Shown here piece after piece: positions 44,071 to 57,418 of a stretch of 64,000 bases of DNA. This DNA comes from Synanceia verrucosa (Eukaryota; Chordata; Actinopteri; Perciformes; Synanceiidae). Both the position numbers and the translations under genes were made by a program. The notes beneath the pieces are model-generated. The model did not search any database. It was given only the letters and a program-made list of their open reading frames with translations, and had not been told where the DNA came from. The DNA lies in contig CM056562.1 in the NCBI GenBank assembly GCA_029721515.1, forward strand, positions 7,986,767-8,050,766, read 5' to 3'. Position 1 is the first letter of the stretch. Each line of letters opens with the position of its first letter.

Positions 44071-45212
44071 TAGTGGTATCCCAATACAGCACTTTCACTT
44101 CTGATACAATACCGATATTGCAATTTTAACATTAGAATATTCTACAAATAAAATAAATTAATAGAATAAATAAAAAATAAGACCCTGAAAATCCTTGTGC
44201 TGTTTTTTGTGATGCTGCTTCAAATTAAGATGACCAGACAGGGACAGTCCTCTTTTTGGATGACCAGTCCTTAGTTAAATTTGTCCCGGAAAATGTCCCC
44301 ATATTTCAGCATTTTATAATTGAGAAAAAAAATGTTGCATGTTGACTAGAGCAAAGGTTATTACAGTAACCGCACTAGTGAGCGTGTTGCGTGCAGGCAA
44401 CACTTATAACGGTATCCTGGTAGGGTGGGAGGGAGCATGTAGAAGACAGGCTAGAACAGCAGTTAGCCGGTTGCTACTGTTAATATCTCGGAGCTGGAAA
44501 TGTACCTGGATTTCATTTCAGAAATCTGGTCACCTAACTTAAAATGTGCGATGAGGTCGGTTGCTTTAAACTTCCTCGTTCTGTGTCATGTCTTTTTTGA
44601 ACTTTAACAAAAAAATCCTGCCACATGGCCGACATCCCTCCTATTCCTTGCTACTTTGTTAGCACCTATGAACTGTCAGTGCATTTTATTAATAATACCT
44701 CACTAAATACCACTGATTTTCACGGGTTTTTTCATCATATGTGTAGCTGTGATGACACATGGTTTGGCAGGGTTGGTGATATAATGTTAAATCTTGTGAA
44801 AAGTAATCCCCTGATTTCATATTTGCTCGTTTGAGCAGGAGTATGTTGCACACCAGCATGGCATTCTGTCTCTTCAGTAGTGTTAAGGTTCTTTATGCTC
44901 TGTATTATACAGTACCTATGCTTGTCTATGCTCTGACTGTTTGACTCCCCACGCCAAGATGGCGGCCGTAATTCTTGCGTCCCAGTAACCAATGCTACTG
45001 TACGTTTATCAATATAGGATGTCTATGCTTAGCTTAGCTGTTGTTGTGATCACTGGGCTCTGCTGTTGGACAGAAGAGCTGGAGTGGAGTCTGGAATGGA
45101 CTGATGCTATCAGAGTGATGATATCAGAGATTTTAGAAACAGGCCGATATAATCCAATACTCATTTTTTCGCTGATATCGGACCAACATCTGATATCGGA
45201 TTGAGACACCCC
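44071..45212. mobile_element. hAT-like element with perfect 8-bp target duplication
   Basis: Flanked by tatatttg on both sides (44063-44070 and 45213-45220). Left end tagtggtatcccaat and inverted right end ggggtgtctcaat are similar. Inner sequences repeat gatatcgg-type motifs. No transposase. A second MITE (44228-44535) sits inside it. Confidence 0.7.
44228..44535. mobile_element. Short MITE, 'aggtgac' family, copy 2 (nested)
   Basis: Ends agatgaccagac and, inverted, aggtgaccagattt; the body matches 19529-19717 (tttttggatgaccagtcc, ttataattgagaaaaaaa). Confidence 0.65.
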
Positions 45213-45220
45213 TATATTTG

Positions 45221-47464
45221 ATTTGTGGACAAAACCACTTTTTATTTTCCATTATTGACAAACAATTATTGGGGGAGGATAATTGACTGATTAATTGACA
45301 ATGAAAATACATTTTAGCCTTCATTTATCATTCTGTCTTCCATCCAGGTCCTGAACCAGTGGCTTTCACTTATTCATAACTCATTACACACAAAGTAAAA
45401 AAGGTGAAGAAATAACTCTAACAGAGTTGGCAAAAAACATCAGTGAAATAATATTTTTAATTTCCCAGGAACTCATGCAGAGTTTCATTGTTTGGCAATG
45501 GGCTTCATAAGATTGTCCCTGGAGATTTTAGTTGTAGACTAAACGCTTGCAATGTACCTTTCACAGCAATAGTTGATTCAAGTTCAATAATTTACTGGTG
45601 TGTCAAGACTCTCCACTTAACTTTAGTTAACTTTGATTACTCTGGAGTTGTAGGTTGAAGGACAGAGAACCAAAGATTTACCATTCTTTGCTTATGCAAA
45701 CACCCTTAAGAAGAGAAAACCTTTTCCAAATGACTGTTTTCTTCCCAAATGTTGAAGGGGAGGTGCTGCTGACTGCCGTCTTATTGATTTAATTGTCTGT
45801 TTTCCTCCTAGTCCTGCCTGCTCACAGACCTATGACAAGCCTCTGACTGTGCCCATTGCATGCACGCCGATCAAACCCGCCACCAACCGCAGATCCCCCT
45901 CAGTCCAAACACCAGCTTAATCTCACTGTGCTTAATGAGTGGAACAACACAAAGCTGACAATTAGGGAAAAAAAACCCCAACCTCCACCACTTTCCTCTA
46001 TCTCTTCTCTACCACGCCATTTATTGACCTGCCGAAGGCTATGAGGGGAGTGTCCAGATTTATGCAAAAATAACCCCTCACCACTCACCAATGACTGTCA
46101 TTTTAACCATTCATTATGGTTGGATCCCTGAGGACAGACTGTACATGCAGGGACTGTAAAGTGGTCATAAACCATTGGAACTGGAGAAATGTGTATCTGA
46201 ATGAAGGCTTGGGAAAGTGAAAATGTGTGAATGGGGGGAAAAAACAGAAGATTGAGGTTGAAAATAGAGAGACAAAGATTGAAGGAGGATACTGAGGTTC
46301 AGACAAGAACACTATTCTGTTTCTTAATTTCCCAATCTCTGATAGTGTCACAGCTGAGGGGAAGAGTGCACTGTCAAATGCTTCCCTCAGATCCACATGT
46401 ACTGTAGGGTGAAAATAACTGGTTGCATTTGCCTATGAAACAGTCAAACTAGTAAACATACACTTTTATCTTTTATCTATATTATTCATGAGTATTTTCT
46501 TATTGTATGCAGCAAACACGTGGGGATCAGAAGATCACTGCATAAAGCCACGAACATACATAAACAAGTACTTCTACAGGTTGCTTCACATATCCTGATT
46601 ACACCAGCTTAAATGATATGGTGAATGATATTTGGAGCCAACAGGATACCAGCACTGAACATGGTAATGAGTAAAGGCATTGAGCACAATGATCACAGTT
46701 AAACTACCAAGCAAGCATGCTAGCACAAAATGGCAGTGCCACTCAACAACCATTGGAATTACAGGTTGTACAAACACCTTCTGACTTTGGTTACCCACTT
46801 ACTTTTCCCTGAGCGATTCACTGACTGTTCTTGCACCACCAGTAGGTCAGGTAGGTCAGACAAGAAAGGAAAAGAAATGCAGACACAGTAGGTCAGCAGG
46901 GCAAGTATTGCAAGTATGCAAGTATGAGCTAGTATTCCTATTTTCATAATATCTTGACAAATTAAATGATATAGCCTGAATTAACAGTAATATTAATATT
47001 AGATTGCATAGGTACAGTTAGCCTGCGGATGAGCTAACCTTGCTTGTCATAGTTATTGCTCAGCTATCACAGAAAAATGAATATTAATAATGACCTGGTA
47101 CGATTTGGCGTCACCGCTAATACGATCCTATTGCAAGATGGCCTGTAGAAAAGTGGAAGTGGTTTCTGTGAAACTAACTGTGATGAGTAAAATGTCAAGA
47201 GACTGAGATCAGGGTCTGGTACTTGTCCTTGGAAAGAAAGTAGGCTAGTTGACTGTTGAACCAGTGGCTTCTGCCAGCACAATTTGGCTAAAACATTTCC
47301 TTCCAATGCGCTTTGACCAAAGTGAATAATGAGCATGCTTCATCTTACTGTAGTATTAACTGACTGTCACAAGAAGAAGAATACAGTTAGGAGCAGCTGG
47401 TCAGCATCAGTGCAGTTGACAGTTGACTATGTAGTTTGTTAAATGTGTTTTCCAAGCTGAGCTC
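45221..47464. other. Non-coding, nothing recognised
   Basis: AT-rich with short open frames only; no splice-bounded family member seen. Confidence 0.4.
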
Positions 47465-48089
47465 ATCAAACATTTGTGTGAGGGAGCTGTAGACACGATG
47501 GGAACCCAAAAGCCAGATACCCTAGTCTTTTCAAAGTGACAGTACTTTTATTGTTGAAACAGGCAAGGAAAACCAAAAGCGCTCTCAAAGAGCAAGCGGG
47601 AAAATGAAGGAATATCAAAAATGCTATTTCTAACTGAGCTCACAAAGAGGAATCTAGTTGAGAGGGAAACTACAAACAAAAGGTGCTCCTATAGAGATAA
47701 ATAATCTAATTCACTAATCTATAAACAAAAGATGCTTCTGTGAAGGAAGTATAACAGTCACTAATCTCTAAACAAGGGATTCTTCCATCAGGGTAAAAAT
47801 AAAAATCACTTGTCTACAAACAACAGATGCTTTAATAATCGCTAATCAACAAAGTGCAAAGAAACTGAAAATCACTCTTTCCAGAAATTGCACATGGCAT
47901 GGAGAAAAATAGGCCTACATATGAAGGGAATTGAAGGCATGGACACTGCAAAGAACACATGGACAGTAGGTGACAAGACTATTTAAAAATGAGGAGCTGG
48001 AAACAATCAGGGCAGGGAATGACAATCACAAACGAGGCAGGAAGGCAGGAAGCAAAGAGCTCTGAAACAAGAGGGGAGCAATGTTAGAA
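47465..48089. repeat. Degenerate internal repeats in a fish repeat element
   Basis: Units such as ctataaacaaaagatgcttc, ctctaaacaagggattcttc and ctacaaacaacagatgcttt recur about every 55-65 bp from 47660 to 47840. They are followed by aggagctggaaacaatcagg, a layout I associate with a common fish repeat. Confidence 0.5.
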
Positions 48090-48483
48090 GAATTCCTTTA
48101 TTAATCCCTCAATGAGGGAAATTACATTTTTTCACTCTGTTAGTATATATACATATATATTTTTCAGTTGCACATTACACACACAAGTCATGAAACAAAC
48201 ACATGCACATGCATTAGAGGAGAGGTGTCAGAGTGAGGGAGCTGCCCCTTATCCAGGCGCCCCGAGCAGTTGGGGGTTCGGTGCCTTGCTCAAGGGCAAC
48301 CTCGGCAGTGCCCAGGAGGAGGAACTGGCACCTCTCCAGCTACCAGTCCACTCTCCACATTTTTGGTCCGACCTGGACTTGAACTGGCGACCCTCCGATT
48401 CCCAGCCCAAGTCACTACAGACTGAGCTACTGCCGCCCCAAGACTGAGCTACTGCCGCCCCAGACTGAGCTACTGCCGCCCCC
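48090..48483 (-). mobile_element. SINE family 2, copy 2, head triplicated
   Basis: The tail (attccttta, ttaatccctcaatgaggga) is at left and the head at right with an inverted B box (ggacttgaactggcgaccc). The outermost 21-22 bp (agactgagctactgccgccc) occurs three times in tandem at 48419-48483. Confidence 0.85.
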
Positions 48484-48833
48484 ATGTTAATACAAAATAA
48501 AGCCAGAAATGGACAGGACGACATGAATGAACGAGACAAAAATGGAACTTAACTGAATGTGACAGGCAAAACATGACGATGCAATCTATAAGAAATAGGT
48601 TTGCAGTTCAGTTCATAATGTTGTTTTGTCATTGCCTTTTAATTTTTAGGTTCAGTCAGTCGCTAGTTTGCTTTCATGGTTTCCTTTCCCTCAGGACAAA
48701 ACCAAGGCCTAAACTAGCAGTGTTAATACTGTAAGGTAGGGTTGTTAACAGGAACAAGGATTCTTGCTTTGGTGTGTATCTCTAGTTCGTTGCATTTCCA
48801 GTGTGCAGGCATACAGCTGCACATATTCCTCCT

Positions 48834-48885
<52 letters not shown>

Positions 48886-49859
48886 AAGAGCACACCTTTT
48901 TGAACACAAATGCTGGTCACTCTCCAAAATTGCCATAATGTTAAATTACATGGAGATAACATTTTTGACTCCTGGCCTATTTTAGGAGGTTTATTTTTCA
49001 CAAAATACCACTCCAGTTTTATCCAAAAACACAGCACCGTTAATCACTATTAATGTCTCCAGAAAATTGGCTTAACTGTCTGTAAAAACTCCCACAGAGA
49101 AGCCAACGCTAATGCTGCTCAACTCATTTCCATTACGCAACACAGGCACGTAAATTCAAAATAAATAATCAATGTAATATAGGATTGTTACATAACCCAT
49201 TATTTCCCTGTTGGCTGCAGATGATTACTGGGTAACGATCTGTTATGGCGTATAAAACACAATGACAAATCAGTCCTAATATACTAGTGTTTTGAAGTGT
49301 AATCTCAGCGTCCCACTCATCCATACCAGTTACACAACTCAATTCATATTCTAATCCAATTTATACTATAAGCCAACACATCATAATCAAAACTTCCTCT
49401 CACTGCGTCTCTAACCCAGAGTCACGCTTAGCTCTCTATGCCTTCTCCATCCAGAAATGACAGGTCTCTCTTTATTGGCTCACTTTTGTTTGAGGAGTTT
49501 TCAGTGTAATTGGTTGTCTGTAAATGTATTTGCATATACACTGTGTGCCCATCCCTCCTGAGACCACGCTCAAACACAGCTTATCTGGCGCTGGGGACTC
49601 AGAGCAGCATGCTTTCACTGGATAAACAAACAGACAACAACTGAGGAACAGATCTCTTAGCCATTCTTTTAGACAGTGTTATTTTTCAGTTAGAACTACA
49701 GTATGTGTAAGATTGCAACAGTAACAACCTTAGAGAGGGTTTTAAAGTTTGCACAATTGTAAAAGTGGATTTTATTATCAAAATCAGTGGGCTTGGCATA
49801 GCAGTCATGCATTAAGGGTTGTCATTTGATTAAGTGTCAATAGACATTAATAAGTCATA
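48484..49859. other. Non-coding with (CA)n
   Basis: (CA)n at 48837-48882. Nothing else recognised. Confidence 0.5.
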
Positions 49860-50258
49860 CTCATAACTTTGTGAAGATGTACAAAGTCACAGCTTTAGGC
49901 TGGATGCTATCATCAGAATTCATCCTTTGGGGACAATGAGTACACTGAATACCTGAACCGAATTACAAAGCAATCATCTAATAGTTGAGATGTTTCAATA
50001 AATATGAAAAATGTCACTGTTATGATTGTCAGGATCTACAAAGTTAGTAGGACTCATTGTGTTTGAAACACTTTTTTTTTTTACCGAATTCTGTGCCAAT
50101 CCATCAAACAATGTTGAGATGTTTCAATAAATGAGTGAAAACTTTGACCTGCTGCTGGTGCTGTAGGAATGTATCCTCCAGGGACCTATCTGCAGCAAAT
50201 TTTAGAAAAATCCAAGATATTTCAGACTTGATTGGTAGTAAAAGTCAGGTTTTCCTCA

Positions 50259-50294
<36 letters not shown>

Positions 50295-50395
50295 TCTCCT
50301 CTGGGGACCATGAATGTCTGCACATAATTTCAGGGCAATCTATGTGGTAGCTGTTGAGATATCATGACCAAAGTGGACCAAGTCGCCATGCTGCT
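49860..50395. repeat. Dispersed repeat, same family as 11510-11700
   Basis: Shares the ordered motifs gttgagatgtttcaataaat (twice, near 49985 and 50112), gaccatgaatgtctg and agctgttgagatatcatgac. A (GT)n run at 50262-50291 interrupts it. Confidence 0.6.
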
Positions 50396-50472
50396 GGCAT
50401 TATTATAAAATAGTAATTATCACATTTAATTGCTGCTCTTAATTGTTACTTTTCTTTTTTTCTACTGTGTAC

Positions 50473-51049
50473 TAGAGGTGTAACGGTATATGTATTCAGC
50501 TTCACGGTTCGGTGCACGCAGTCATACAACGAATATGTCTGAGTGAGTATAAAAAAAGTGGAGTCCTCACTCCAATCCAGGTGGTGGTAATGAGCCTAAA
50601 AGGTGCCAGCAACCATCATTAGCTATAAAAGAAGAAGCAGTTACAAAAACAAATGAAGAGGAAGAGTGATGGAATGTATGGTGTTAGAAGAGTAGTCTGC
50701 TTCATTTAAATCACCGGGATGTGAACACTTTTGCTTCTCAGTGCAAGATAATGGCAAGAGAGTGGTGGACAAACACAGACAAACACTGTGTGCTGACGAT
50801 GTTTTGGGGAGGTGCGGTACATCGCTAGATACACAACAATTAAAGCACTCATTATTTATTTTGTATTATTTTCAAGAAATTTTCAGTTTTGTACACTTGT
50901 GCCGGTGTAGAAATATGCTGTTTTTACTGTGTAAAATGACATTGAAAGTGTTGGACATGGCTAGTCTTATACATGTGAGTTTTTGTTATTTTTTTCCCGT
51001 AATACTGAACCTGTAGCAAACCGTGACTTGTATGTACACTACACCCCTA
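50473..51049. mobile_element. hAT-like non-autonomous element
   Basis: Left end tagaggtgtaacggtat and inverted right end taggggtgtagtgtacat are typical of hAT ends. Flanks ctgtgtac and gtatgtac agree at 6 of 8 bases, a decayed 8-bp target duplication. No transposase. Confidence 0.65.
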
Positions 51050-52600
51050 GTATGTACCCATGCTCTGAGTTGATGCAGGATGTAACAGTTTATTTCCTCA
51101 GGATACTTTTGCAGAACATGATTCAACAGTGCTTAGTGTTTAGTGTTCTTATCCTTTCATTTCAATCACACTGCAATGCAGTCACTCCGATATTTGGCCT
51201 TAATATCATTTTTCAGTCTCTGCACTAGTGCTGATATGCTGTCCACGGAGCCAAGAGAGTAACAGTTACGGTCTCTTGGGATGGGTGGGTGGGGGTGCTG
51301 CACCTCCTCTTCCATCATTAAATACATAATGGCCCAGATTTTGTTTGCTCCCAGTCTGTGTCAACACCAACTGCAGGATCCGGTTGACGACACACTTCAA
51401 AGAGAGGAATGATCTCTGAGCCCCAGCGATGTGCTTAGTTCCCGTTTCTCGACACAAGCACTACTTCAGAGTAGAAGATGTTTGTTTCCATGGCAGTCCA
51501 TATTGTTACTAATCAGATATTTTCAGACGTGCATTAGTTTTGCAGCAGTTTTATCTTATCAAACGGAATTAGGCCTCTCAGAATAGCACAGAACATATTA
51601 TGTGAAATTAGTAAAAAGATATGCACTGTGTGCTGCTCTCACACAGTGAGCTACGAACAATATTCAGCAGGGTGGATGGAAAATGTTAATCACACATGTG
51701 TAGTTGGGACTTTGATATATCTCAGCTAATGTAAGAACTCCAGAAATCACTCTCAGTGGGCCATCATTTGTGACTCACCAAATTTGGCTTTGAAGTCCTC
51801 CTCATGCGTGAAGATGTCATCTCTGCTCATCCAAATTAAATCGCTGCTACTCATCAGTTTTTCAATTCGAGCTCATATGCCATCTCGGTGGTAACTAACC
51901 CCACTGGCCATTTAGTGAAGCAGACACATAGACTGGGTTGTATGCAGCTGAAACATCAGGGGATTAACCCATTTGACACAGCATCTTTGAGCCATGATTC
52001 ATGATACTTTATTAGCAAGGAATGCAATATTACCACAGAAATATTAGTGTCTTTTACCTTGTGGGCCACATCAGCAGAGGCACACATTTAACTTAGTACG
52101 CCACTCAAGACCAAGGCATTTTCCATTCGGTGCATCTATTCCACATGTAATAACATTATTTATATGTATTGTTTATGATATTGTCATTTGTTTCAACTGT
52201 CCTTCACAAATGAACTGCACAAATGTGTAAAAACAAGCCAAATGTATTTTCTTTCTAATTTGTGTGGATATATTAAAAAACACACATATGATGTCCTCAC
52301 AGTAAAAACTAGAAAAGCACTCAGAGAGCGCAGCATTCTGAGAGAGCGTATACTCCTGCAAGCCCACAACACCTAAGAGTGAATGTGTTGATTTTGACGC
52401 ACCTTGAAATCCACATTTAACATTGTGTTTACATTAATATCATGTACTTTTTATTTATTTTTTCTCTGTAACATATTTTGTTACATTTGAATTGGAATTT
52501 TAAAAAAGACCAAAATACCAGTAACACAATACAATTTGAGAATTCTTTTCCAGATATTGTGAGACCAGTTGCATTGCTCTAGCTGCTTCCTACATGAAGT
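51050..52600. other. Non-coding, one orphan exon-like frame
   Basis: No repeat or gene assigned. A minus-strand exon-like frame lies at 51779-51830. Confidence 0.4.
51779..51830 (-). other. Orphan exon-like frame with strong donor
   Basis: Minus-strand ATG followed by MSRDDIFTHEEDFKAKF and a consensus donor TTTG|gtgagt. No polypyrimidine acceptor precedes it, so it would have to be a first exon. I do not recognise the peptide and no partner exon was found. Chance is quite possible. Confidence 0.2.
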
Positions 52601-52602
52601 TA

Positions 52603-52990
52603 TGCTTAAAAAAGCATATTTGACCTTGCTGACCTTGACCTTTTACTGAGCTTTACTGACCAAACTGAATCAGTGACTTCTGGATTCCTCTATTAGTTTA
52701 TTTACCAAATTAGGTGACGATTGGCTGAAAATTGTACACCCTGGAACGTTCAGAAATATGATAAATCTCCCATATATTACTATGTCGTGAACCTTTCATT
52801 TGACCTTGATGACCTTGAATTGGATCTGATCACCACCAAAAATGAATCAGTTTTTAGTTAGGCCACTTCTGGCCAATCCTGAAAATTTCATCAAAATCCG
52901 TCCATAACTTATGGCAAACTAACACATAAACAAACAAACAAACAAACAAACAAACCCTGGTGATCACATAACCTTCTTGGTGGAGGTAAT
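52603..52990. repeat. Copy related to fold-back element right half
   Basis: 52850-52990 matches 13985-14121 (ggccacttctggccaatcct, gtccataact). The left half carries repeated tgaccttgatgaccttga motifs. A (caaa)n run lies at 52926-52952. Confidence 0.75.
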
Positions 52991-53027
52991 AATCATATTC
53001 TGCTCACCATATGGCAGTCTGTACGCA

Positions 53028-53059
53028 CACACACACGCACACACTCACACACACACACA

Positions 53060-53103
<44 letters not shown>
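53028..53103. repeat. (CA)n microsatellite
   Basis: Long CA run with single interruptions; it generates artefactual Thr-His open frames. Confidence 0.95.
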
Positions 53104-54920
53104 TGCCAAACAAACACATTCACATCACAGCATCACATGATAAAGCAGACCTGCAAATGCACATTACCTGGAACAGAAGACTTTGCTGCTGGGACTGCAG
53201 TTGCAGGATATAAATTCTAATCACGGTTGCACATGAATATATCAGCTGCTCTAGGGTTGAAACCACTTCCCCCACCACCTTTCAAACCGACTTGCCATTT
53301 CATCATTTTATTCCAGTCCTCCATCTCTCTGCTTTCTCCACCTCCCATGCACTCAGTCGTAACACTCTGTCCTGTACCGTGTGCACTGGAACACTGGTTG
53401 TTCTTGGAAATGCTTCCCACTTTAGTTGGAACACTTTTCAGACTTTGTCTCTGGCCCTGGCAAATTACAGCACACTGCATTGAGGGATTTAATGATAGCA
53501 GTTTTGAATCACCTCCCCAAATAATCTGTCTGAATTCATACACCCTTGAGATGAAGCTGCAGCTTGGTATTACTGGAGAGAAGCTGTCAGATCTGTAAAG
53601 AGCAATAGTGGAAGTGCTTATTCATCACTGCTTACACACTGTGCTGAGCTCTCTAACAAACTGGACATACATTGCTTATTGAATATTTTATTACATTATC
53701 CAATGCCCAAAGCCTTTTTTTTTGTCAAAACACAAAGTATTGCGGTAGGGAAATGCTGCCTATTCTAAATGTGCATGTGGCAACAATAGACAAATATATC
53801 AGTCAATCATAATTCAGCTTCATGTCTCTTGCAGTCCAGATGTGCACATACAACTCCAGCTGCTGTGACTCAGCAGAATATCAGCCTATTTAACTTTTTT
53901 GGGGGGGCAGAACCATGATTTTGATGGAAGGAGCAGTCCTGATGAAAGGAGATCTGAAATCAAAAAGGGAATATTCCTGGCAAAGTAAATTGAAGGTACC
54001 GGCTGTAGGCTGAGCTAAAGATCTGTCTCTAATTGGATGGAGGTAATTATAGCTGTGACACAGGTCGCAGGAAAATTGGTTATTCAAGCATGAGAAACAG
54101 GAGGTTCCCAATTATGTAACCATAAAAACAATGTTTTCCTCAGCCTCTGCCACTTTCTCCTGCCCCTGCATACAGAGGATGGTGTATTTACAATTATGAG
54201 TTGTATACATACTGTAACTTTAGACATTGTGCGATCTATAACACATGACAGGAAATGCAGTAAACACTGTTCAGAGCTTTCGGTTTTCCCTGATGGTGAG
54301 AACTGTTTGAAAAAACCTAAATATGGATCAGAGTCTTGCCAAAAAGGTGCTTCAGGTAAGATTTGATCTATCAGGGATATAAAGCAGTGAGGTGTGAGCT
54401 TCAACCTGCATGCCTAATGCTAGCTGAGTGTGAAGGAGGTGCAGTGAGTTTTTCTACATCCAAAAAGCAGATTGTAACATGACAGCATCTCTGCTGTCAA
54501 ACTTGTTTGAAGTGCCACTCTTTAGCCTCAAACAGGTAAGAGTGTTAAACGTGGCTATAGAGAAGATATAAACATGCAGTTTAATGGACAACTTTCCGAA
54601 AAGAGTGGATAACATTGATTTCTTTGAAAAAGTTCATTGTATGCTGCAGTTTATAAAGCATATCAAAGAATAAAATAAAGGAAGTGTGATGATGGTAATT
54701 GTGGAGTTTAAATGTCATTAGTTAAAAATGGATGTTTGTCTGATTTGAGTTTATATACTGTGTATATAATAGCAACAGAGAAACATCCATTTTTAGATCA
54801 TAGCATGTCAAAAATATGTTTCTAATCTGTAAAGATGATCATTGTGCATAGAGATCTAGATAGTTTCCATCCAATTGGTCCCATTCTCTTTTAGCAAAAA
54901 CACTGCTTTGGTCTTTGGGA
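53104..54920. other. Non-coding, one orphan exon-like frame
   Basis: No repeat copies recognised. Only the candidate at 54479-54535 has exon-like features. Confidence 0.4.
54479..54535 (+). other. Orphan exon-like frame, plus strand
   Basis: ATG with A at -3, then MTASLLSNLFEVPLFSLKQ, ending at the strong donor AACAG|gtaagag. It would be a first coding exon in phase 0. I find no follow-on exon and do not recognise the peptide. Confidence 0.2.
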
Positions 54921-55262
54921 ACCGCTTATACTCATAGGGTCGCGGGGGGGCTGGAGCCTATCCCAGCTGTCTTAGGGCGGAAGGCAGGGTACACCCTGGA
55001 CAAGTCGCCACCTCATCGCAGGACACATCGAGACAGACAACCATTCACACTCACACCTACGGTCAATTTAAATTAACCAATTAACCTAATCCCCATACAT
55101 GTTTTTGGATGGTGGGAGGAAGCCGGAGTACCCGGAGAGAACCCACGCAGACACGGGGAGAACATGCAAACTCCACACAGAAAGGCCCCAGGCCCGGGAT
55201 TCGAACCCGGTACCTTCTTGCTGTGAGGCGACAGTGCTAACCACTACACCACCGTGCCGCCC
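54921..55262 (-). mobile_element. SINE family 1, copy F
   Basis: Starts at accgcttatactcatagggt (the tccatc tail is missing) and runs through the complete tRNA-like head (gattcgaacccggtaccttc ... ccgtgccgcccgg). Minus orientation. Confidence 0.9.
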
Positions 55263-57099
55263 GGCCCCAATATTTCAGATTTACAAGTCAGAGCAAATTA
55301 AATACAAAAGTGTGTCCATGCTAGTACTCCAAACTAGGAGTTAGTTAGTAACAGCATACAGTATACTACAATAATGTATACTCTATTTAGCAGCGACATC
55401 ATGCAGGCACCGGTGCCAAGTGATGTTGGAAAATAAGCTTTCGAAAGGTCTATGGAACATTGCATTTTGACACAAAAACTACACTATAAAACCAAAATAT
55501 TAAAATATTAAGCTCCACAACCTGCAGGAGAACCAGAAAGTGTAGAAAAGGTTAAAAGTTCTGGTCTGATGGTTTCTTAGGCAGGAGTAAATCCATTTTT
55601 CGTTACTGCTGCCCAGGCTTATTTTCAGTTCACATCTTCTTAAAGTTGACTTGTTAAACACTGGAGTAACTGAATTGCTGTATCATTTCTATAAAGGCTG
55701 CATACTGTATGTCTTATCTTCCTTCAGAAGTGGGAGACAGATTTTCAACATTGTTGAGGGCAGTGATCAAAATCACAGCAGGAAAAAGGAGGATTGGTAC
55801 TTTTGCAGGCGGTGATAGTCCAAAATCCTGCAGGAGGAGGTGGGTATGGGATTAAACGAAAACAGTCGTGCTTTAACCTCTCCTCTCCTCTACTTACTGT
55901 ATGACTGAGCAGTATGTCCGCCATAAACACAGGTTGCCACAGTGATGGGTAAGCTATTCCTCTTTCCAACCATCCAATCAGCAGACACACACACATGCAT
56001 GCATCCTTCCCTCTACTCTGATCAGCTGTCAATGCACAGTGTGCTTTTTGGAGGGATCTCTTCATTTATTCAGGAGATGTGGGGACGGGAGCTGCTGGAA
56101 GTCCCTCGTTGCTGCATTCACATGTGACCCATTAGACCAGCGTTGAAAAACTGCAGCTGCTCTAATTGCCACATGCTGTGCTTTCCTGTTTGTACACTTC
56201 CATCTACCTGCACTCACTCACATGGAAGGAAATACTGCCAGAAAGGATGATAATAAATGCCGATCATCTTACAGTAAATTAATAAGCATTACTGCATGTA
56301 GCTCTAGCTGTAGCATGAATAACGATCCTCTCATCTTATTTTCAGTCGTTTGCTTTTAAGTCCAGCCTTTTCACCCAAATGGTTCAAATTCACAGAAACC
56401 ACCAGTCTGTTCTGTTAACAGAAAATGACAGTCCTGTTCAGTGCAATGGTACGTATCATCCAACCATGCCAATTACTCACATTCAGATAATAATGAGCAA
56501 CAAACGATGCACAGACTTTTAGATTGGTAGCATGATTTTATTCTGTACGGAAAAAAATAACATAACTGTGCAGAAATTGCTTGATTTTATTATGTAAAAT
56601 ATAAATGCAGGGGCTAGTCTAGCTTTTAATAGGCTCCCTAGTTGGAAACAAAGAGTATCTCTTTTCAGTTACACTTCTACTCTCTTCCCTCATGGCTGCA
56701 TTGATGTAAATGAAAGGCAGACTTTTCATTTTGTCTGTGTTGAGTAATAGCCCTCTGAGTGTGCCCTCCTAATTGTTCCTGTCAGGCTTGTAAATCATGG
56801 GAGTCTCCCCTCCTCTCCATCACACGCAGCTTCTTCTTGCGTAATCCTATTAGACACAACACTATCGAGTGGAAGGGAGCAAAATTGCAGATAGGAACAT
56901 TTTTTTTTTTTATTTTGAAAATATTCCTCAGTGGGAGTGATGTCAAAACATTTAGGAACAGTGTGTTGAACATTTCAGGACGTCTATTTGCAGAATATAA
57001 CATTCATACCTGTTTTCATTCGTGAAACTAAGAATCACTGTTTCCTTTAGCTTGGAATGAGACCTTCATTATCTATAGAGGGATTGAATCCTCTTCACA
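55263..57099. other. Non-coding, nothing recognised
   Basis: No supported gene or repeat. Confidence 0.4.
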
Positions 57100-57418
57100 G
57101 AGTCATGTTGCACTTCCATGTTTCTATAGTAACCCAGAACAGAGTAACTATACACTGGCTCCAGAGAGAGCCTGCTGCGTTTTTACCTCACCTGAAGGCT
57201 ACCGTAGTTCTCGGACATGCTTGTGATTCTGCGGTAGCGTGAGCTGAAGAATGCAAAGCCATGCGACCACCAGCCGCTGCCTGACTCCCGTTGCTCCTAA
57301 AGTAGTTCTGTTATGGTATGGATGAAGACGAGATCAGATTGGTACTCAGTTGCTTGCAAACTGCAGCCACACCACTAGATGCACCAAATCCTACACACTG
57401 TACCTTAGAGAAACTTTG
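57100..57418. repeat. Dispersed fish repeat
   Basis: The order tttctatagtaacccagaac, ctgaaggctaccgtagttct, ccacaccactagatgc, atcctacacactgtacctta is a pattern I recognise from teleost genomes, probably a non-autonomous DNA element. No second copy in this window. Confidence 0.45.

Noticed and set aside
53028..53213. Open frames rich in Thr-His across the CA repeat
   Set aside because: They are produced by the microsatellite and have no conserved protein features.
54921..55262. tRNA gene-like boxes at SINE heads (also 14894-14960, 36830-36902)
   Set aside because: The A and B boxes belong to a tRNA-derived SINE; no cloverleaf with a proper anticodon arm is evident, and the same head recurs in several copies.
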